Source: Nocardioides sp. BP30 (GTDB lineage: Bacteria; Actinomycetota; Actinomycetes; Propionibacteriales; Nocardioidaceae). From it: DNA of 64,000 nt. The notes under the pieces were generated by a model that worked only from the letters and a program-made list of their open reading frames with translations, did no database searches and was not told the origin of the DNA. The stretch covers positions 1,798,001 to 1,862,000 of the forward strand of contig NZ_CP123620.1 of the NCBI RefSeq assembly GCF_029873215.1, in the 5' to 3' direction. Shown piece after piece: positions 27,101 through 36,613 of this stretch (position 1 is the first letter of the stretch; every line of letters begins with the position of its first letter). The position numbers and the translations under genes are program-made.

Positions 27101-27739
27101 TGGGACAAGATGACCCTGCTCGGCCACGAGCGGGAGATGCTCGGCCTCTACGTCTCCGACCACCCCCTGTTCGGTCTCGAGCACGTCCTCGCCAACGGGT
27201 CCGACTGCACCATCGGACAGCTGCTCGGCGACGAGACCCGTCCGCACAACAGCACGATCACCATCTGCGGCCTGGTCACCGGGGTGAACCGGCGGATCAC
27301 CAAGAAGGGTGATCCGTGGGCGACCGTCACCATCGAGGATCTCGAGGGAGCCATCGAGGTGCTCTTCTTCCCCAGCAGCTACGTGCTGGCGGCTCCGCAC
27401 CTGATCGAGGACGCGATCATCCGGGTCAAGGGTCAGCTCTCCCGGGACAAGGAGCAGCCGGAGATCCGCGGCCAGGAGGTCAGCGCTCCGGACCTGACCG
27501 ATGGCCCGAGCGGTCCGGTGGTGGTGAGTCTGCCCGCCACGCGATGCACGCCGCCGGTGGTGGCACAGCTGCGGGACGTGCTCGCCGCGCACCCCGGGAT
27601 GACCGAGGTCCGGCTACGGTTGCTCACGCGTGAGTCCACCCGGGTGCTGCGGCTCGACGACCGTCTCCGCGTCACCCCGAGCTCAGCGCTGTTCGCCGAC
27701 CTCAAGCACCTGTTGGGACCTGGATGTCTGACCAGCTGA
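24173..27739 (+). CDS. dnaE: DNA polymerase III alpha subunit DnaE
   Basis: 1188 residues from ATG 24173 with AAGGAG upstream. The N-terminal PHP domain is intact (F-V-H-L-H-V-H-T-E-Y-S, T-D-H-G-N), which suggests an active PHP exonuclease/proofreading site as in other actinobacterial DnaE1. Catalytic aspartates lie in P426-D-F-D-I-D-F-D-D. The fingers, HhH and OB domains (T-I-C-G-L-V-T-G-V near residue 1030) follow. It is the replicative polymerase. A TAGTCT about 85 nt upstream could be the -10 box. The stop overlaps the next gene's ATG by 16 bp. Confidence 0.98.
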   Translation: MSSDSFVHLHVHTEYSMLDGASLLDGLFKRTSDLQMPAIAMTDHGNLHGAYDFYSKAKKYGVKPIIGIEAYLTPGTPRGERKKIRWGKGDQSEEGGDDVSGGGAFTHMTMWAESTEGMHNLFRLSSRASLEGYYFKPRMDKELLQTYSKGLIVSTGCPSGAIQTRLRLGQWDEAVREAGELQDIFGKDNVFLELMDHGISIEKRVRDDLLRLGREMNIKPIATNDSHYNNPEDAAAQEALLCVNSGSRLSEPTYAQGGKRFAFEGTGYYIKSAAEMRELWGSQDLMEACDNTLLIAERCEVEFTESTGGYMARADIPAGETEESWFRKEVWRGIELRYPGDRLTQEVKDRVEMELAIISQKGYCGYYLVVADFIQWSKNNGIRVGPGRGSGAGSIAAYALKITDLCPLEHGLFFERFLNPERPSMPDFDIDFDDHRRGEVIQYVTEKYGSERVAQIATFGRIKAKQAIKDAARILDHGFAIGDRITKALPPDVMGKGVPLKELFNPEHKRYSEGGEFRALHDADPEVRRIYEVALGLEGQIRQTGVHAAGVIMSSEPLLDVVPLMDPKQDGAIITQFEYPMCESLGLVKMDFLGLSNLHTLEDAVANIKANRGEDLVLEDLPFDDRATYELMGRGDTLGVFQLDGGGMRALLRSMLPDQFADITAVSALYRPGPMGADSHNKYAHRKNGREPIEPIHPALAEALEPVLGETYGLIVYQEQVMAIAQVLAGFSLGAADNMRRAMGKKKKEELDKQYAGFEAGMLERGYPKDAVKTLWEILVPFADYAFNKSHSAAYGVVTYWTAYLKANYPTEYMAALLTSVKNDKDKMAIYLGECRRMKINVLPPDVNESAHNFTAVGNDIRFGLTAVRNVGWNVVDGIVSAREEKGRYEDFNDFLAKVPATACNKRVIESLIKAGAFDDMKHRRRALVAVHETAVDQFVDIKRNEAIGQDSLFGGLDDDLGGSFGVSVTIPDIDEWDKMTLLGHEREMLGLYVSDHPLFGLEHVLANGSDCTIGQLLGDETRPHNSTITICGLVTGVNRRITKKGDPWATVTIEDLEGAIEVLFFPSSYVLAAPHLIEDAIIRVKGQLSRDKEQPEIRGQEVSAPDLTDGPSGPVVVSLPATRCTPPVVAQLRDVLAAHPGMTEVRLRLLTRESTRVLRLDDRLRVTPSSALFADLKHLLGPGCLTS

Positions 27740-28353
27740 CCACCGGCACCGGTGGAGCGGCCGAGCCCGTTCGACCCGCCGAGCGAGGACCCGCTGCCCG
27801 CAGCGCGGTCCTGCGCGTCGCTCTGATCCAGGCCGGCGCCATCGTGGTCGCCTTCGCCGTGATCGGCGTGATCTGCGGCTTCATCTGGGCCGCGGCGTGG
27901 AGCCCGGCGCAGGGGGCCGTGGTCAAGCACGTCTGGTATCCCCTCTCCTGGGACCGGGCCCAGCCGACCTACTTCGCCGGCACGGGGTGGTACGTCGTGA
28001 TCGGCATGATCGCCGGTGCGATCGTCGGGGCGCTCGCGGCCTGGCTCTGCGACCGTGCCGAGCTGGTCACGCTCGCGGCGGTGGTGCTCGGCGGACTGCT
28101 GGCGGCGTACCTGATGCGCGTGGTGGGTCTGCACCGGGGGCCCGGAGACCCGCAACGCCTCGCCAAGACGGCGGCCGACGGCACCAAGCTGCCCAGCCAG
28201 CTGACGCTGACCAACTGGTGGATGTTGGCGGCGATGCCCGGTGGCGCACTGGCCTCGCTCAGCGTGGTCTTCCTGACGGTCACCAAGCGGACCCCCGTCC
28301 GTCATCCCCAGGACGGGAGCGAACCCGCACCGGCGGGACCTCCGACCGCGTAG
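27724..28353 (+). CDS. DUF2567-like integral membrane protein
   Basis: 209 residues. The ATG at 27724 lies inside the last codons of dnaE. Four hydrophobic segments can be seen (about residues 36-60, 90-112, 118-137 and 165-187). A W-x-P-x-x-W-D stretch follows the first segment. The pattern and the place after dnaE resemble actinobacterial DUF2567 proteins, whose function is unknown. The assignment is by general resemblance, not by a diagnostic motif. Confidence 0.7.
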   Translation: MSDQLTTGTGGAAEPVRPAERGPAARSAVLRVALIQAGAIVVAFAVIGVICGFIWAAAWSPAQGAVVKHVWYPLSWDRAQPTYFAGTGWYVVIGMIAGAIVGALAAWLCDRAELVTLAAVVLGGLLAAYLMRVVGLHRGPGDPQRLAKTAADGTKLPSQLTLTNWWMLAAMPGGALASLSVVFLTVTKRTPVRHPQDGSEPAPAGPPTA

Positions 28354-28408
28354 ACTTCGAGGGGTTCGCCGGTCGACCTCGCGCCGGCACCGAGCCCCTG
28401 GGGGAGTC

Positions 28409-30232
28409 GTGTCCGACCAGCAGCAGCCGCCGAGCGAAGGCCCCGCCTACGGCTCGTCCTCCTCCGGGTTCCAGCCCAACTACGGGCAGGGCGGCCAGGT
28501 GCCGCCGACCGACGTGCTCACGCTGGAAGGGGGAGCGTGGAACGACCCGAAGGGTGACCGGCGCGGCCGGACCTGGTGGTACGTCGGCGCAGGCGCCGTG
28601 GCGGCGATCGCCCTGGTCGCCGGCGGCACCGTCTTCGCGGCCAGCCACATCGGCAAGAGTCACGATCCGGGCCCGGCGGCCGGGCTGCCCAGCGACACGT
28701 TGGCCTATGCGGCGATCGACCTCGATCCGTCCGCGGGGCAGAAGATCGCGGCGATCCAGGCGCTGCGCAAGTTCCCCGGGTTCACCCAGGGGCACGCGCT
28801 GGACCCGAGCAGCGACCTGCGCAAGCTGTTCGTGCAGGACCAGCTCGCGGGGGACGGGTGCAACGTGGACTGGGGCAAGGACGTCGAGCCGTGGCTGGGC
28901 AACGACATCGGGGCAGCCGTCGTGCCCGGTGCCGACGGCGGCACACCGCAACCGGTGACGTTGTTCGCCGTCACCGACGAGTCGGCCGCCAAGAAGGACC
29001 TGCCCAAGCTGCTCGGCTGCGACAACAGCGACCCCTACGGCCTCTCGATCGCCGACGGCTGGGCCGTCATCGGCAAGAGCAACGCGGTCGCCACGTCGGT
29101 CAGCACCGCCGCGAAGAGCGCGTCGCTGGCCGACACCAGCGACTTCAAGACCTGGGTCGACCGCACCGGTACGCCGGGCGTGGCGACCTTCTTCGCCTCC
29201 AAGGACGCCGGTAGGACACTGGCCCGCTACGTCGACCACCTGAGTTCGGGCCTCCTCCTCGCTCCCGCGTCGGCGAGCGGCTTCTCGACAGCCGGCTACA
29301 CCGCGGCGGCGCGCAGTGCCGCGAGCGACGACGACCCGCTGGACCCGTTCGGCGGTTCCGGTGGCGCGGACCCGTTCTCGGCGCTGCAGGCGGTCTGCCC
29401 CCTGGCGGGCGCGAACGGGGGGCTCGCTCCGGACAGCTCCCAGCTGAAGCAGCAGGAGCAGGCGCTCTCGAAGCTGCAGGGTGGCGCTGCGACGTTGCGC
29501 TTCGCGCACAGCGGTTTCGAGGTGGAGTCGGCGACGCCAGCCACCGATGCCGACACGGCAGGCGCCGGCGACACCGGTCTGGCGACCCTTCCCGCCGACA
29601 CCGCCGTCGCCCTGGGCGGCGGCACCGACCCTCAGGCGGTCGCGACCTGGTTCACCGCCTTCACCCAGGGCATCGCCCAGGGGTGCGGCTCGAGCGCCGA
29701 CAAGGTGACGCGCGGGCTCACCCAGCTCACCGGTCTGGCCCTGCCCGGCGACCTCGAGACCCTGTTCGGCAAGGGCGTCACTCTCGCCGTCTCGGGGTCG
29801 GTCGACCCCGACGCGCTGAGCGACTCCACCGATCCGACCGGGCTGGCAGCCGGCATCAAGGTCCAGGGCGACCCCCAGCAGATCGCCGCGGTGCTGGACA
29901 AGCTGAAGCTGCCGGGCGCAGGGCAGTTCCTGGGCACGACGAGCGGGGACGGGGTGGTCGCGGTCGGTCCGGATCCGGCCTATCGCGCCGAGCTGGCCAA
30001 GAAGGGATCCCTGGGCAAGAGCACCGCCTTCACCGACGTGATCCCGCACGCCGACACCGCCAGCGCGGCAGCGTTCGTCTCCTTCGACCACCTCCGCACG
30101 ATCCTCGACAGTGACGCCGCCGGCGTCTCGGCCGATGCCCGGGCGAACCTGCGGCATCTGCGGGCCTTCGGCGAGAGCAGCTGGACCGACGGCGGCATCG
30201 TGCACGGGCTGATGCGGCTGAGCACCCAGTAG
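28409..30232 (+). CDS. DUF3352-like membrane-anchored protein
   Basis: 607 residues from a GTG start at 28409. A Gln/Pro/Gly/Ser-rich cytoplasmic N-terminus (about 1-55) precedes one membrane segment (about 60-80, V-G-A-G-A-V-A-A-I-A-L-V). A large extracytoplasmic region follows, with two internally similar halves that start around L-P-A-D-T-A and L-P-S-D-T-L-A-Y. Two cysteines (about residues 151 and 206) may pair. It resembles the DUF3352 family of unknown function. A TAGACT at 28351 could supply a promoter with a leader of about 45 nt. Confidence 0.75.
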   Translation: MSDQQQPPSEGPAYGSSSSGFQPNYGQGGQVPPTDVLTLEGGAWNDPKGDRRGRTWWYVGAGAVAAIALVAGGTVFAASHIGKSHDPGPAAGLPSDTLAYAAIDLDPSAGQKIAAIQALRKFPGFTQGHALDPSSDLRKLFVQDQLAGDGCNVDWGKDVEPWLGNDIGAAVVPGADGGTPQPVTLFAVTDESAAKKDLPKLLGCDNSDPYGLSIADGWAVIGKSNAVATSVSTAAKSASLADTSDFKTWVDRTGTPGVATFFASKDAGRTLARYVDHLSSGLLLAPASASGFSTAGYTAAARSAASDDDPLDPFGGSGGADPFSALQAVCPLAGANGGLAPDSSQLKQQEQALSKLQGGAATLRFAHSGFEVESATPATDADTAGAGDTGLATLPADTAVALGGGTDPQAVATWFTAFTQGIAQGCGSSADKVTRGLTQLTGLALPGDLETLFGKGVTLAVSGSVDPDALSDSTDPTGLAAGIKVQGDPQQIAAVLDKLKLPGAGQFLGTTSGDGVVAVGPDPAYRAELAKKGSLGKSTAFTDVIPHADTASAAAFVSFDHLRTILDSDAAGVSADARANLRHLRAFGESSWTDGGIVHGLMRLSTQ

Positions 30233-30272
30233 CAGCACCCCGAAGCGGGCGCCCGGCGATCGGGTCGGGCGA

Positions 30273-30938
30273 TCAGTTCGGCGACCACCGGTTCCGCGCG
30301 ACATCGGTCGCGGGCAGCGACGGGATCACGTTCATCGCCTGCAGCTCCCCGCGCAGCAGGTCGGTGACCAGGATCAGCCGTTCCTCGGCATCGCTGGCCT
30401 CGAGCAGCCCCTGCCGCTCGGCCATCGGCAGCGGAGCGACGGCGGCGAGGGTCCACGACAGGTACTCCGCGTCGCGCGGCAACGTCCCGTCGTACGGGTC
30501 GGGTCGGAACTCGGTCAGTGCCAGCCGGTAGGCGGAGAAGGTGGCGCGGGCACGCTGGACGACGTGGTCGGGAACGGCGACGGTCGGCTCGGGCAGGTCC
30601 TGGACGGTGCCGACCGGGAAGGGGCCGCTGCCGTCGAGGGAGTCGAGCTGGATGCGGTCGAGACCGACGACGACCACCTCGAAGCTGCCGTCGGGGTTGG
30701 CCTCCACCTCGGTCAGCTGCAGCCTGCAGCCGATCCGGAACAGTGACTGCGCCCCATGGTCACCGACCTCGTAGCCCTCCCGGATCGCCACCGAGCCGAA
30801 CACCCGCTCGGCGGGGTCGTCGATGCTCATCAGGTGCTCGACCAGCGCGCGATAGCGCTCTTCGAACACATGGAGCGGCAGGGTCACGCCGGGGAACAGG
30901 ACCGCGTTCAGGGGGAACATCGGGAGCGTGTCGGACAC
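30273..30938 (-). CDS. LON peptidase substrate-binding domain-containing protein
   Basis: 221 residues on the minus strand from a GTG at 30938. The opening L-P-M-F-P-L-N-A-V-L-F-P-G-V-T-L-P-L-H-V-F-E is the classic Lon N-domain signature. No ATPase or protease domain follows, so this is a stand-alone PUA-like Lon-N protein. Such proteins are frequent next to hisD in actinobacteria. Function is not known. It diverges from hisD across a 110-bp spacer and converges on the DUF3352-like gene. Confidence 0.92.
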   Translation of the reverse strand: MSDTLPMFPLNAVLFPGVTLPLHVFEERYRALVEHLMSIDDPAERVFGSVAIREGYEVGDHGAQSLFRIGCRLQLTEVEANPDGSFEVVVVGLDRIQLDSLDGSGPFPVGTVQDLPEPTVAVPDHVVQRARATFSAYRLALTEFRPDPYDGTLPRDAEYLSWTLAAVAPLPMAERQGLLEASDAEERLILVTDLLRGELQAMNVIPSLPATDVARNRWSPN

Positions 30939-31036
30939 GCCCCCAACCTAGTGGCTCCTCCACACCCCCGCCCGCGGCGCGCGAGGCCGCCGTCCGCATG
31001 ACGTCGTCCGAGCGGGGTGCACCCCCGCCGTACTCG

Positions 31037-31042
31037 TAGAAT
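31037..31042 (+). promoter_or_regulatory. Leaderless-type -10 box of hisD
   Basis: TAGAAT ends 6 nt before the hisD ATG (31049), and there is no Shine-Dalgarno sequence between. With the usual 6-7 nt to the start site, transcription would begin at or next to the A of the ATG. A good -35 element is not evident. Confidence 0.65.
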
Positions 31043-31048
31043 CGACCC

Positions 31049-32386
31049 ATGACCTCGACAGGCTCGATCCACCGGATCCGCCGCATCGACCTCCGGGCGG
31101 CCGGCACCCCGGTCGACTACCGCGCGGCGGTCCCGCGCGCCGAGTTCGACATCGAGGCCGCCACCCATGCCGTCCAGCCGATCCTCGAGGACGTCAAGGC
31201 GCGGGGCGTGGACGCCATCGTGGAGTACGGCGAGCGCTTCGACGGCGTGCGCGTCGAGGACATCCGGGTTCCCCGCGAGGCGCTCACGCGCGCCCTCGCC
31301 GAGCTCGATCCCGCCATCCGCCGCGGTCTGGAGGAGTCGATCGCGCGCCTGCGGGCGACCTGCGCGAACGAGCTGGAGACCGACGCCGTCACCGACCTCG
31401 GCCCGGGCGCCCAGGTGACCCACCGCAAGGTGCCGGTCGGCCGCGTCGGGCTCTACGTCCCCGGCGGCCTGGCGCCCCTCGTCTCCAGCGTGCTGATGAA
31501 CACGGTGCCGGCCCAGGTCGCGGGCGTTCGCTCCATCGCGTTGGCCTCGCCGCCGCAGCGGGAGTGGGGCGGTCTGCCGCACCCAAGCATCCTCGCGGCG
31601 TGCGAGCTGCTCGGCGTCACCGAGGTCTACGCCGTCGGCGGCGCCCAGGCGATCGCGATGTTCGCCTACGGCGCGGGCGCGTGCGAGCGGGTGGACCTCG
31701 TCACCGGTCCTGGCAACATCTACGTCGTCACGGCCAAGCGCCTGCTCAAGGGTGAGGTCGGGATCGACTCCGAGGCGGGCCCCACCGAGATCGCCATCCT
31801 CGCCGACGACTCCGCCGACCCGGCCTATGTCGCGGCGGACCTCATCTCCCAGGCCGAGCACGACCCGCTGGCCGCGGCGGTCCTGGTCACCGACTCCGAG
31901 ACGCTGGCCGAGGAGGTGGAGGCCGAGCTGGACAAGCAGGTGAGCGTGACCAAGCACGTCGAGCGGATCCGCACCTCCCTGTCGGGCTCCCAGTCGGGCA
32001 TCGTCCTGGTCGACGACATCGAGCAGGGCATCGCGGTGGTCAACGCGTACGCCGCCGAGCACCTGGAGATCCAGACCCGCAACGCCACGGTGGATGCCGG
32101 TCGCATCCGCAACGCCGGTGCGATCTTCATCGGGCCGTTCGCGCCGGTCTCCCTCGGCGACTACTGCGCCGGCTCGAACCACGTGCTGCCCACCGGCGGC
32201 TGCGCCTGCCACAGCTCGGGGCTGAGCGTGCGTGCCTTCACCAAGTCGGTGCACGTCATCGACTACTCCCGTGACGGCCTGGCCGCCGTCAAGGACCACG
32301 TCGTCACGCTGGCGCACGCGGAGGATCTGCCCGGACACGGGGCGGCCGTGTCGGTGCGGTTCGCCGACACCGGAGTCGAGGGCTGA
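31049..32386 (+). CDS. hisD: Histidinol dehydrogenase HisD
   Basis: 445 residues. Family motifs are present: [15 protein letters not shown] (about residue 140), V-T-G-P-G-N-I-Y-V (about 217), zinc and catalytic residues in I-S-Q-A-E-H-D-P (about 270), and A-E-H-L-E-I-Q (about 335). It oxidises histidinol to histidine in the last two steps. It begins the his operon, is probably leaderless, and its stop overlaps the ATG of hisC. Confidence 0.97.
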   Translation: MTSTGSIHRIRRIDLRAAGTPVDYRAAVPRAEFDIEAATHAVQPILEDVKARGVDAIVEYGERFDGVRVEDIRVPREALTRALAELDPAIRRGLEESIARLRATCANELETDAVTDLGPGAQVTHRKVPVGRVGLYVPGGLAPLVSSVLMNTVPAQVAGVRSIALASPPQREWGGLPHPSILAACELLGVTEVYAVGGAQAIAMFAYGAGACERVDLVTGPGNIYVVTAKRLLKGEVGIDSEAGPTEIAILADDSADPAYVAADLISQAEHDPLAAAVLVTDSETLAEEVEAELDKQVSVTKHVERIRTSLSGSQSGIVLVDDIEQGIAVVNAYAAEHLEIQTRNATVDAGRIRNAGAIFIGPFAPVSLGDYCAGSNHVLPTGGCACHSSGLSVRAFTKSVHVIDYSRDGLAAVKDHVVTLAHAEDLPGHGAAVSVRFADTGVEG

Positions 32387-33462
32387 TGTTCCCGCCGATC
32401 CGCGAGGAGCTCGCCGGCATCGAGCCGTACGGCGCTCCGCAGCTCGACGTACCCGTCCAGCTCAACGTCAACGAGAATCCCTACGGTCCCTCCGCGGCGT
32501 GCATCGCCGACATCGCCGCCTCGGTCGCGGAGGCCGCCGCGAGCCTCAACCGCTACCCGGACCGCGAGTTCGTCGCGCTGCGCTCGGCGCTGGCCGCCTA
32601 CCTGTCCCGGGACGCACCGGTCAGCCCCGACATGGTGTGGGCGGCGAACGGGTCCAACGAGGTGATGCTCCAGCTGCTGCAGGCATTCGGTGGTCCGGGC
32701 CGGACAGCGCTGAGCTTCGCGCCGACGTACTCGATGTACCCGGAGTATGCCCGCGACACCAGCACCGAATGGGTCACCGGCCAGCGCGAGTCCGACTTCT
32801 CGCTGGACCTGGAGAAGGCCCGCGCGCTGGTCGAGGAGGTCCGCCCCAGCGTGGTCCTGCTGCCCAGCCCCAACAACCCGACGGGCACGGCGCTGGACCC
32901 CGCCGCCATCAGCGCGCTGTCCGAGGCGGTCGGGGAGCGTGGCGTCCTCGTGGTCGACGAGGCGTACGGCGAGTTCCGCCGCGCCGGCGTCCCGTCGGCG
33001 CTCGAGTCGCTCGCCGCCCATCGCAACCTGGTGGTCACCCGCACCATGTCGAAGGCGTTCGCCGGGGCCGGCCTGCGCCTGGGCTACTTCGCAGCCGACC
33101 CGGCGATCTGCGACGCCGTCCGCGTCGTACGCCTTCCCTACCATCTCTCGGCGCTCACCCAGGCCGCCGCGCAGGCGGCGCTGCGGCACGCCGACGAACT
33201 GCTCGCCAACGTCGCCGCGCTGCGCGAGGAGCGCGACGGGTGCGTGGCGTGGCTGCGCGAGCAGGGGTTCACCGTCGCCGAGAGCGATGCGAACTACGCC
33301 CTCTTCGGCACCTTCCCCGACCGGCACGCGGTCTTCGAGGGGCTGCTGGAGCGGGGCGTGCTGATCCGCGAGACCGGGCCGGCCGGCTGGTTGCGGGTCT
33401 CGATCGGCACCCCCGCCGAGATGGACGCATTCAAGAAGGCCCTACTGGAGGTCACGCGATGA
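32386..33462 (+). CDS. hisC: Histidinol-phosphate aminotransferase HisC
   Basis: 358 residues. A fold-type I aminotransferase with [11 protein letters not shown] near the start, P-S-P-N-N-P-T-G (about 164), D-E-A-Y (about 190), and the PLP lysine K223 in [16 protein letters not shown]. It converts imidazole acetol phosphate to histidinol phosphate with glutamate as donor. The start overlaps the hisD stop by one base and the end overlaps hisB. Confidence 0.96.
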   Translation: MFPPIREELAGIEPYGAPQLDVPVQLNVNENPYGPSAACIADIAASVAEAAASLNRYPDREFVALRSALAAYLSRDAPVSPDMVWAANGSNEVMLQLLQAFGGPGRTALSFAPTYSMYPEYARDTSTEWVTGQRESDFSLDLEKARALVEEVRPSVVLLPSPNNPTGTALDPAAISALSEAVGERGVLVVDEAYGEFRRAGVPSALESLAAHRNLVVTRTMSKAFAGAGLRLGYFAADPAICDAVRVVRLPYHLSALTQAAAQAALRHADELLANVAALREERDGCVAWLREQGFTVAESDANYALFGTFPDRHAVFEGLLERGVLIRETGPAGWLRVSIGTPAEMDAFKKALLEVTR

Positions 33463-34067
33463 CTCGCACCGCCCGCATCGAGCGCCAGACGTCGGAGTCG
33501 AAGATCGTCGTCGAGCTGGATCTCGACGGCACCGGCGCCCATGACATCTCGACCGGTGTCGGGTTCTACGACCACATGCTCACCGCGCTCGCACGGCACT
33601 CCCTGATCAACCTGACAGTGGCGGCCGAGGGCGACCTGCACATCGACGCCCACCACACGGTCGAGGACACCGCCATCGTCATCGGCCAGGCGATCCGCGA
33701 GGCGCTGGGCGACAAGAGCGGGATCCGCCGGTACGGCGATGCGACGGTGCCCCTCGACGACGCCCTCGTCCAGGCCGTCGTCGACGTATCGGGTCGCCCC
33801 TACCTCGTGCACTCCGGCGAGCCCGCGGGGCAGGAGCACGTCCTCCTCTACGGCTCGGGCGTGCCCTACCTCGGCTCCCTGACACGGCACGTGTTCGAGT
33901 CCATCGCCCACCACGCCTACATCACCACCCACATCCGGGTGCTCGACGGCCGCGAGCCGCACCACATCGTGGAGACGCAGTTCAAGGCGTTCGCCCGGGC
34001 ACTGCGGCAGGCGATCGAGCGCGACCCGCGCGAGTCGGGCATCCCGTCGACCAAGGGCGCCCTGTAG
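33459..34067 (+). CDS. hisB: Imidazoleglycerol-phosphate dehydratase HisB
   Basis: 202 residues from ATG 33459, overlapping hisC in ATGA. The manganese-binding motifs [23 protein letters not shown] and [11 protein letters not shown] are all present. It is the monofunctional dehydratase, without the phosphatase domain found in enterobacterial HisB. The stop overlaps the hisH GTG (TAGTG). Confidence 0.97.
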   Translation: MTRTARIERQTSESKIVVELDLDGTGAHDISTGVGFYDHMLTALARHSLINLTVAAEGDLHIDAHHTVEDTAIVIGQAIREALGDKSGIRRYGDATVPLDDALVQAVVDVSGRPYLVHSGEPAGQEHVLLYGSGVPYLGSLTRHVFESIAHHAYITTHIRVLDGREPHHIVETQFKAFARALRQAIERDPRESGIPSTKGAL

Positions 34068-34726
34068 TGGCGGCTCCCTCGGTCGTGGTCCTCGACTACG
34101 GCTCGGGCAACCTGCGTTCCGCCGTACGGGCGGTGGAGCGGGCCGGAGCATCGGTCGAGCTGACCGGCGACCTCGACACCGCGATGGCGGCCGACGGTCT
34201 GCTGGTGCCCGGCGTGGGCGCCTACGAGGCGTGCATGAGCGGGCTGCGGGCCATCCGCGGCGAGCGGATCATCGGCCGTCGGCTCGCCGGCGGCCGTCCG
34301 GTGCTCGGCATCTGCGTCGGGATGCAGATCCTCTTCTCCCGAGGCGTCGAGCACGGCACGGAGACAGAGGGCTGCGACGAGTGGCCCGGCGTGGTCGAGC
34401 GGTTGCAGGCGCCGGTGGTGCCGCACATGGGGTGGAACACCGTCGAGGTGCCGTCCGGCTCGGCGCTCTTCGCCGGGATCGAGGAGGAGCGGTTCTACTT
34501 CGTGCACTCCTACGGCGTACGCCGCTGGGAGCTCGTCACCAACGATCGCACGCAGGCTCCGCTGGTGACCTGGGCCGAGACCGGGCCCGACCAGCAGCAT
34601 GGTGACCGCTTCGTGGCGGCGGTGGAGAACGGGCCGCTGTCGGCGACCCAGTTCCATCCCGAGAAGTCGGGCGACGCCGGCGCCGCGCTGCTGCGCAACT
34701 GGGTCCAGTCGCTGAAGTCGGCCTGA
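34067..34726 (+). CDS. hisH: Imidazole glycerol phosphate synthase, glutaminase subunit HisH
   Basis: 219 residues from a GTG start. A class I glutamine amidotransferase with nucleophile C83 in G-I-C-V-G-M-Q, and the catalytic His-Glu in [10 protein letters not shown] near the C-terminus. It supplies ammonia to HisF, which lies further down the operon. The stop is immediately next to the small membrane-protein gene. Confidence 0.97.
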   Translation: MAAPSVVVLDYGSGNLRSAVRAVERAGASVELTGDLDTAMAADGLLVPGVGAYEACMSGLRAIRGERIIGRRLAGGRPVLGICVGMQILFSRGVEHGTETEGCDEWPGVVERLQAPVVPHMGWNTVEVPSGSALFAGIEEERFYFVHSYGVRRWELVTNDRTQAPLVTWAETGPDQQHGDRFVAAVENGPLSATQFHPEKSGDAGAALLRNWVQSLKSA

Positions 34727-35076
34727 TGCCGTCCGGGGTGCGCGCACGGGCACGCGCGGAGCGGGAGCGGCTGGCCGCCGAGGCCGCTGCCGAGCGTGTC
34801 GTGCGCGAGGCGTCGATCGCGCGGCGACGACAGCGCCTGGCCAGGATCGGGGTCAGCGCGAGCAGGCTCGGCCCGCGTCGGCGTCGTCGCGGCCGGCAGA
34901 CCGGCATCCTCGCCGCGCGCCGCCGCACCCAGACCCGGCTGCTGATCGCCCTCCTCGTGGTGGCCAACGTCGTCGTCTGGCTGATTGAGCCGTCCTGGGC
35001 CGGGCGTGCGCTCGCCCTGATCGCCAGCGTCCTGGTGGCCCCCGTCCTGTACACCGTGTTGTTCCGAAAGGCCTGA
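34726..35076 (+). CDS. Small basic membrane protein in the his operon
   Basis: 116 residues, starting at the last base of hisH. The first 85 residues are strongly basic and helical (many Arg and Ala, with R-R-R-R-R near residue 47). Two hydrophobic segments follow (about 76-90 and 93-111). I do not recognise the family. Its place between hisH and priA, with only 2 bp to the latter, suggests co-translation with the his genes. A similar small gene in the his operon is seen in other actinomycetes, but no function is known to me. Confidence 0.7.
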   Translation: MPSGVRARARAERERLAAEAAAERVVREASIARRRQRLARIGVSASRLGPRRRRRGRQTGILAARRRTQTRLLIALLVVANVVVWLIEPSWAGRALALIASVLVAPVLYTVLFRKA

Positions 35077-35078
35077 AC

Positions 35079-35828
35079 GTGTCCTACCTCGAGCTGCTGC
35101 CCGCCGTCGACATCAAGGGCGGCCAGGCCGTCCAGCTGGTCCAGGGCGTCGACGGGTCCGAGAAGCGCTTCGGCGATCCGATCGAGGCGGCCCTGCGCTG
35201 GCAGGAGATGGGCGCCGAGTGGATCCACCTCGTCGACCTCGACGCGGCGTTCGGTGCCGGGTCCAACCGTGAGCTGCAGGCCGAGATCGTCGGCCGGCTC
35301 GACATCAAGGTCGAGATGAGCGGCGGCATCCGTGACGACGAGTCGCTCGAGGCGGCGATGGCGACCGGTTGCCGACGGGTGAACATCGGCACCGCTGCGC
35401 TGGAGAAGCCGGAGTGGTGCGCCGCGGCGATCGCGACGTGGGGCGACCGGGTCGCGATCGGCCTGGACGTGCGGGGCACGACGCTTGCCGCCCGAGGCTG
35501 GACCCGGGACGGCGGCGACCTCTACGAGACCCTGGCCCGGCTCGACGCCGAGGGGTGCGCCCGTTACGTCGTCACCGACGTCAACAAGGACGGCATGCTC
35601 CAGGGCCCGAACCTGGACCTGCTGCGCGACGTCTGCTCGCGCACCTCGGCGCCGGTCGTCGCCTCGGGGGGCGTCACCACGATCGAGGACATCCGGGCGC
35701 TGATGACGCTGGTCCGCCCGGACGGCGAGGCCGGCGGCGTCGAGGGCGCCATCGCTGGTACGGCGCTCTACACCGGCTCGCTGTCCTTGGAGGAGGCGCT
35801 GGCCGTCACGCGGGGGAGCGCGTCATGA
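35079..35828 (+). CDS. priA: Bifunctional PriA-type HisA/TrpF isomerase
   Basis: 249 residues from a GTG start. A TIM barrel with [13 protein letters not shown] (acidic active-site residue), S-G-G-I-R-D-D (about 82), [14 protein letters not shown] (about 165) and A-S-G-G-V. The R139-G-W141 pair matches the Arg and Trp that let mycobacterial PriA also bind phosphoribosylanthranilate. Together with the absence of trpF next to trpCBA, this supports a dual role in His and Trp synthesis; the dual role is an inference. The end overlaps hisF. Confidence 0.9.
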   Translation: MSYLELLPAVDIKGGQAVQLVQGVDGSEKRFGDPIEAALRWQEMGAEWIHLVDLDAAFGAGSNRELQAEIVGRLDIKVEMSGGIRDDESLEAAMATGCRRVNIGTAALEKPEWCAAAIATWGDRVAIGLDVRGTTLAARGWTRDGGDLYETLARLDAEGCARYVVTDVNKDGMLQGPNLDLLRDVCSRTSAPVVASGGVTTIEDIRALMTLVRPDGEAGGVEGAIAGTALYTGSLSLEEALAVTRGSAS

Positions 35829-36586
35829 GCCTCGCCGTACGGGTGATCCCGTGCCTGGACGTCGACGCCGGTCGGGTGGTCAAGGGCGTGAACTTCCAGG
35901 CGCTGCGCGATGCGGGTGACCCGGTGGAGCTGGCCCGGGCCTATGACGCGGAGGGCGCCGACGAGCTGACCTTCCTGGACATCTCCGCCTCGGCGGACGG
36001 CCGGGCCACGACGATGGAGGTGGTCTCGCGCGTGGCCGAGGAGGTCTTCATCCCGCTGACCGTCGGAGGCGGCGTCCGCGCCGTGGCCGATGTCGACCGG
36101 CTGCTGCGGGCGGGGGCCGACAAGGTCGGCGTCAACACCGCCGCCATCGCGCGTCCGGAGCTGATCGCGGAGATCGCCGACCGGTTCGGCAACCAGGTGC
36201 TGGTGCTCTCGGTCGACGCGCGCCGGGCGCCGGGTACGGCGTCGGGCTTCGAGGTGACCACCCACGGTGGCCGGCAGTCCACCGGGATCGACGCGGTGGA
36301 GTGGGCCGTGCGTGCCGCCGCGCTCGGGGCCGGGGAGATCCTGCTCAACTCGATGGATGCCGACGGCACGCAGGACGGCTTCGACCTGGCGATGATCGCA
36401 GCGGTGCGTGCCGAGGTCTCGATCCCGGTGATCGCGTCGGGCGGGGCGGGCGCTGCGGACCACTTCGCGCCGGCGGTCGGTGCCGGCGCCGACGCGGTGC
36501 TCGCGGCATCGGTCTTCCACTTCGGAACGCTGCGGATCGGCGAGGTGAAGGCGGCCCTGTCGGACGCCGGGCTGCCGGTGCGCTGA
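35825..36586 (+). CDS. hisF: Imidazole glycerol phosphate synthase, cyclase subunit HisF
   Basis: 253 residues from ATG 35825 (ATGA overlap with priA). A TIM barrel with [18 protein letters not shown] at the start (catalytic Asp), F-L-D-I-S-A-S, T-V-G-G-G-V-R, and [11 protein letters not shown] (second catalytic Asp), and A-S-G-G-A-G. It forms the imidazole ring and AICAR using ammonia from HisH. It is the last gene of the compact his block; hisI is 7.8 kb downstream. Confidence 0.97.
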   Translation: MSLAVRVIPCLDVDAGRVVKGVNFQALRDAGDPVELARAYDAEGADELTFLDISASADGRATTMEVVSRVAEEVFIPLTVGGGVRAVADVDRLLRAGADKVGVNTAAIARPELIAEIADRFGNQVLVLSVDARRAPGTASGFEVTTHGGRQSTGIDAVEWAVRAAALGAGEILLNSMDADGTQDGFDLAMIAAVRAEVSIPVIASGGAGAADHFAPAVGAGADAVLAASVFHFGTLRIGEVKAALSDAGLPVR

Positions 36587-36601
36587 GTCCGGCCGCGGCG
36601 T

Positions 36602-36607
36602 TAGCGT
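36602..36607 (+). promoter_or_regulatory. Leaderless-type -10 box of the RibD_C/DHFR-like gene
   Basis: TAGCGT ends 6 nt before the ATG at 36614. There is a GGGGA just before the ATG, too close for an ordinary Shine-Dalgarno site. This suggests separate, leaderless transcription after hisF. Confidence 0.5.
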
Positions 36608-36613
36608 CGGGGA

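Noticed and set aside
23795..27592. A 1265-codon open frame on the minus strand opposite dnaE
   Set aside because: Same kind of antisense shadow; the plus strand encodes a full DnaE with all motifs.
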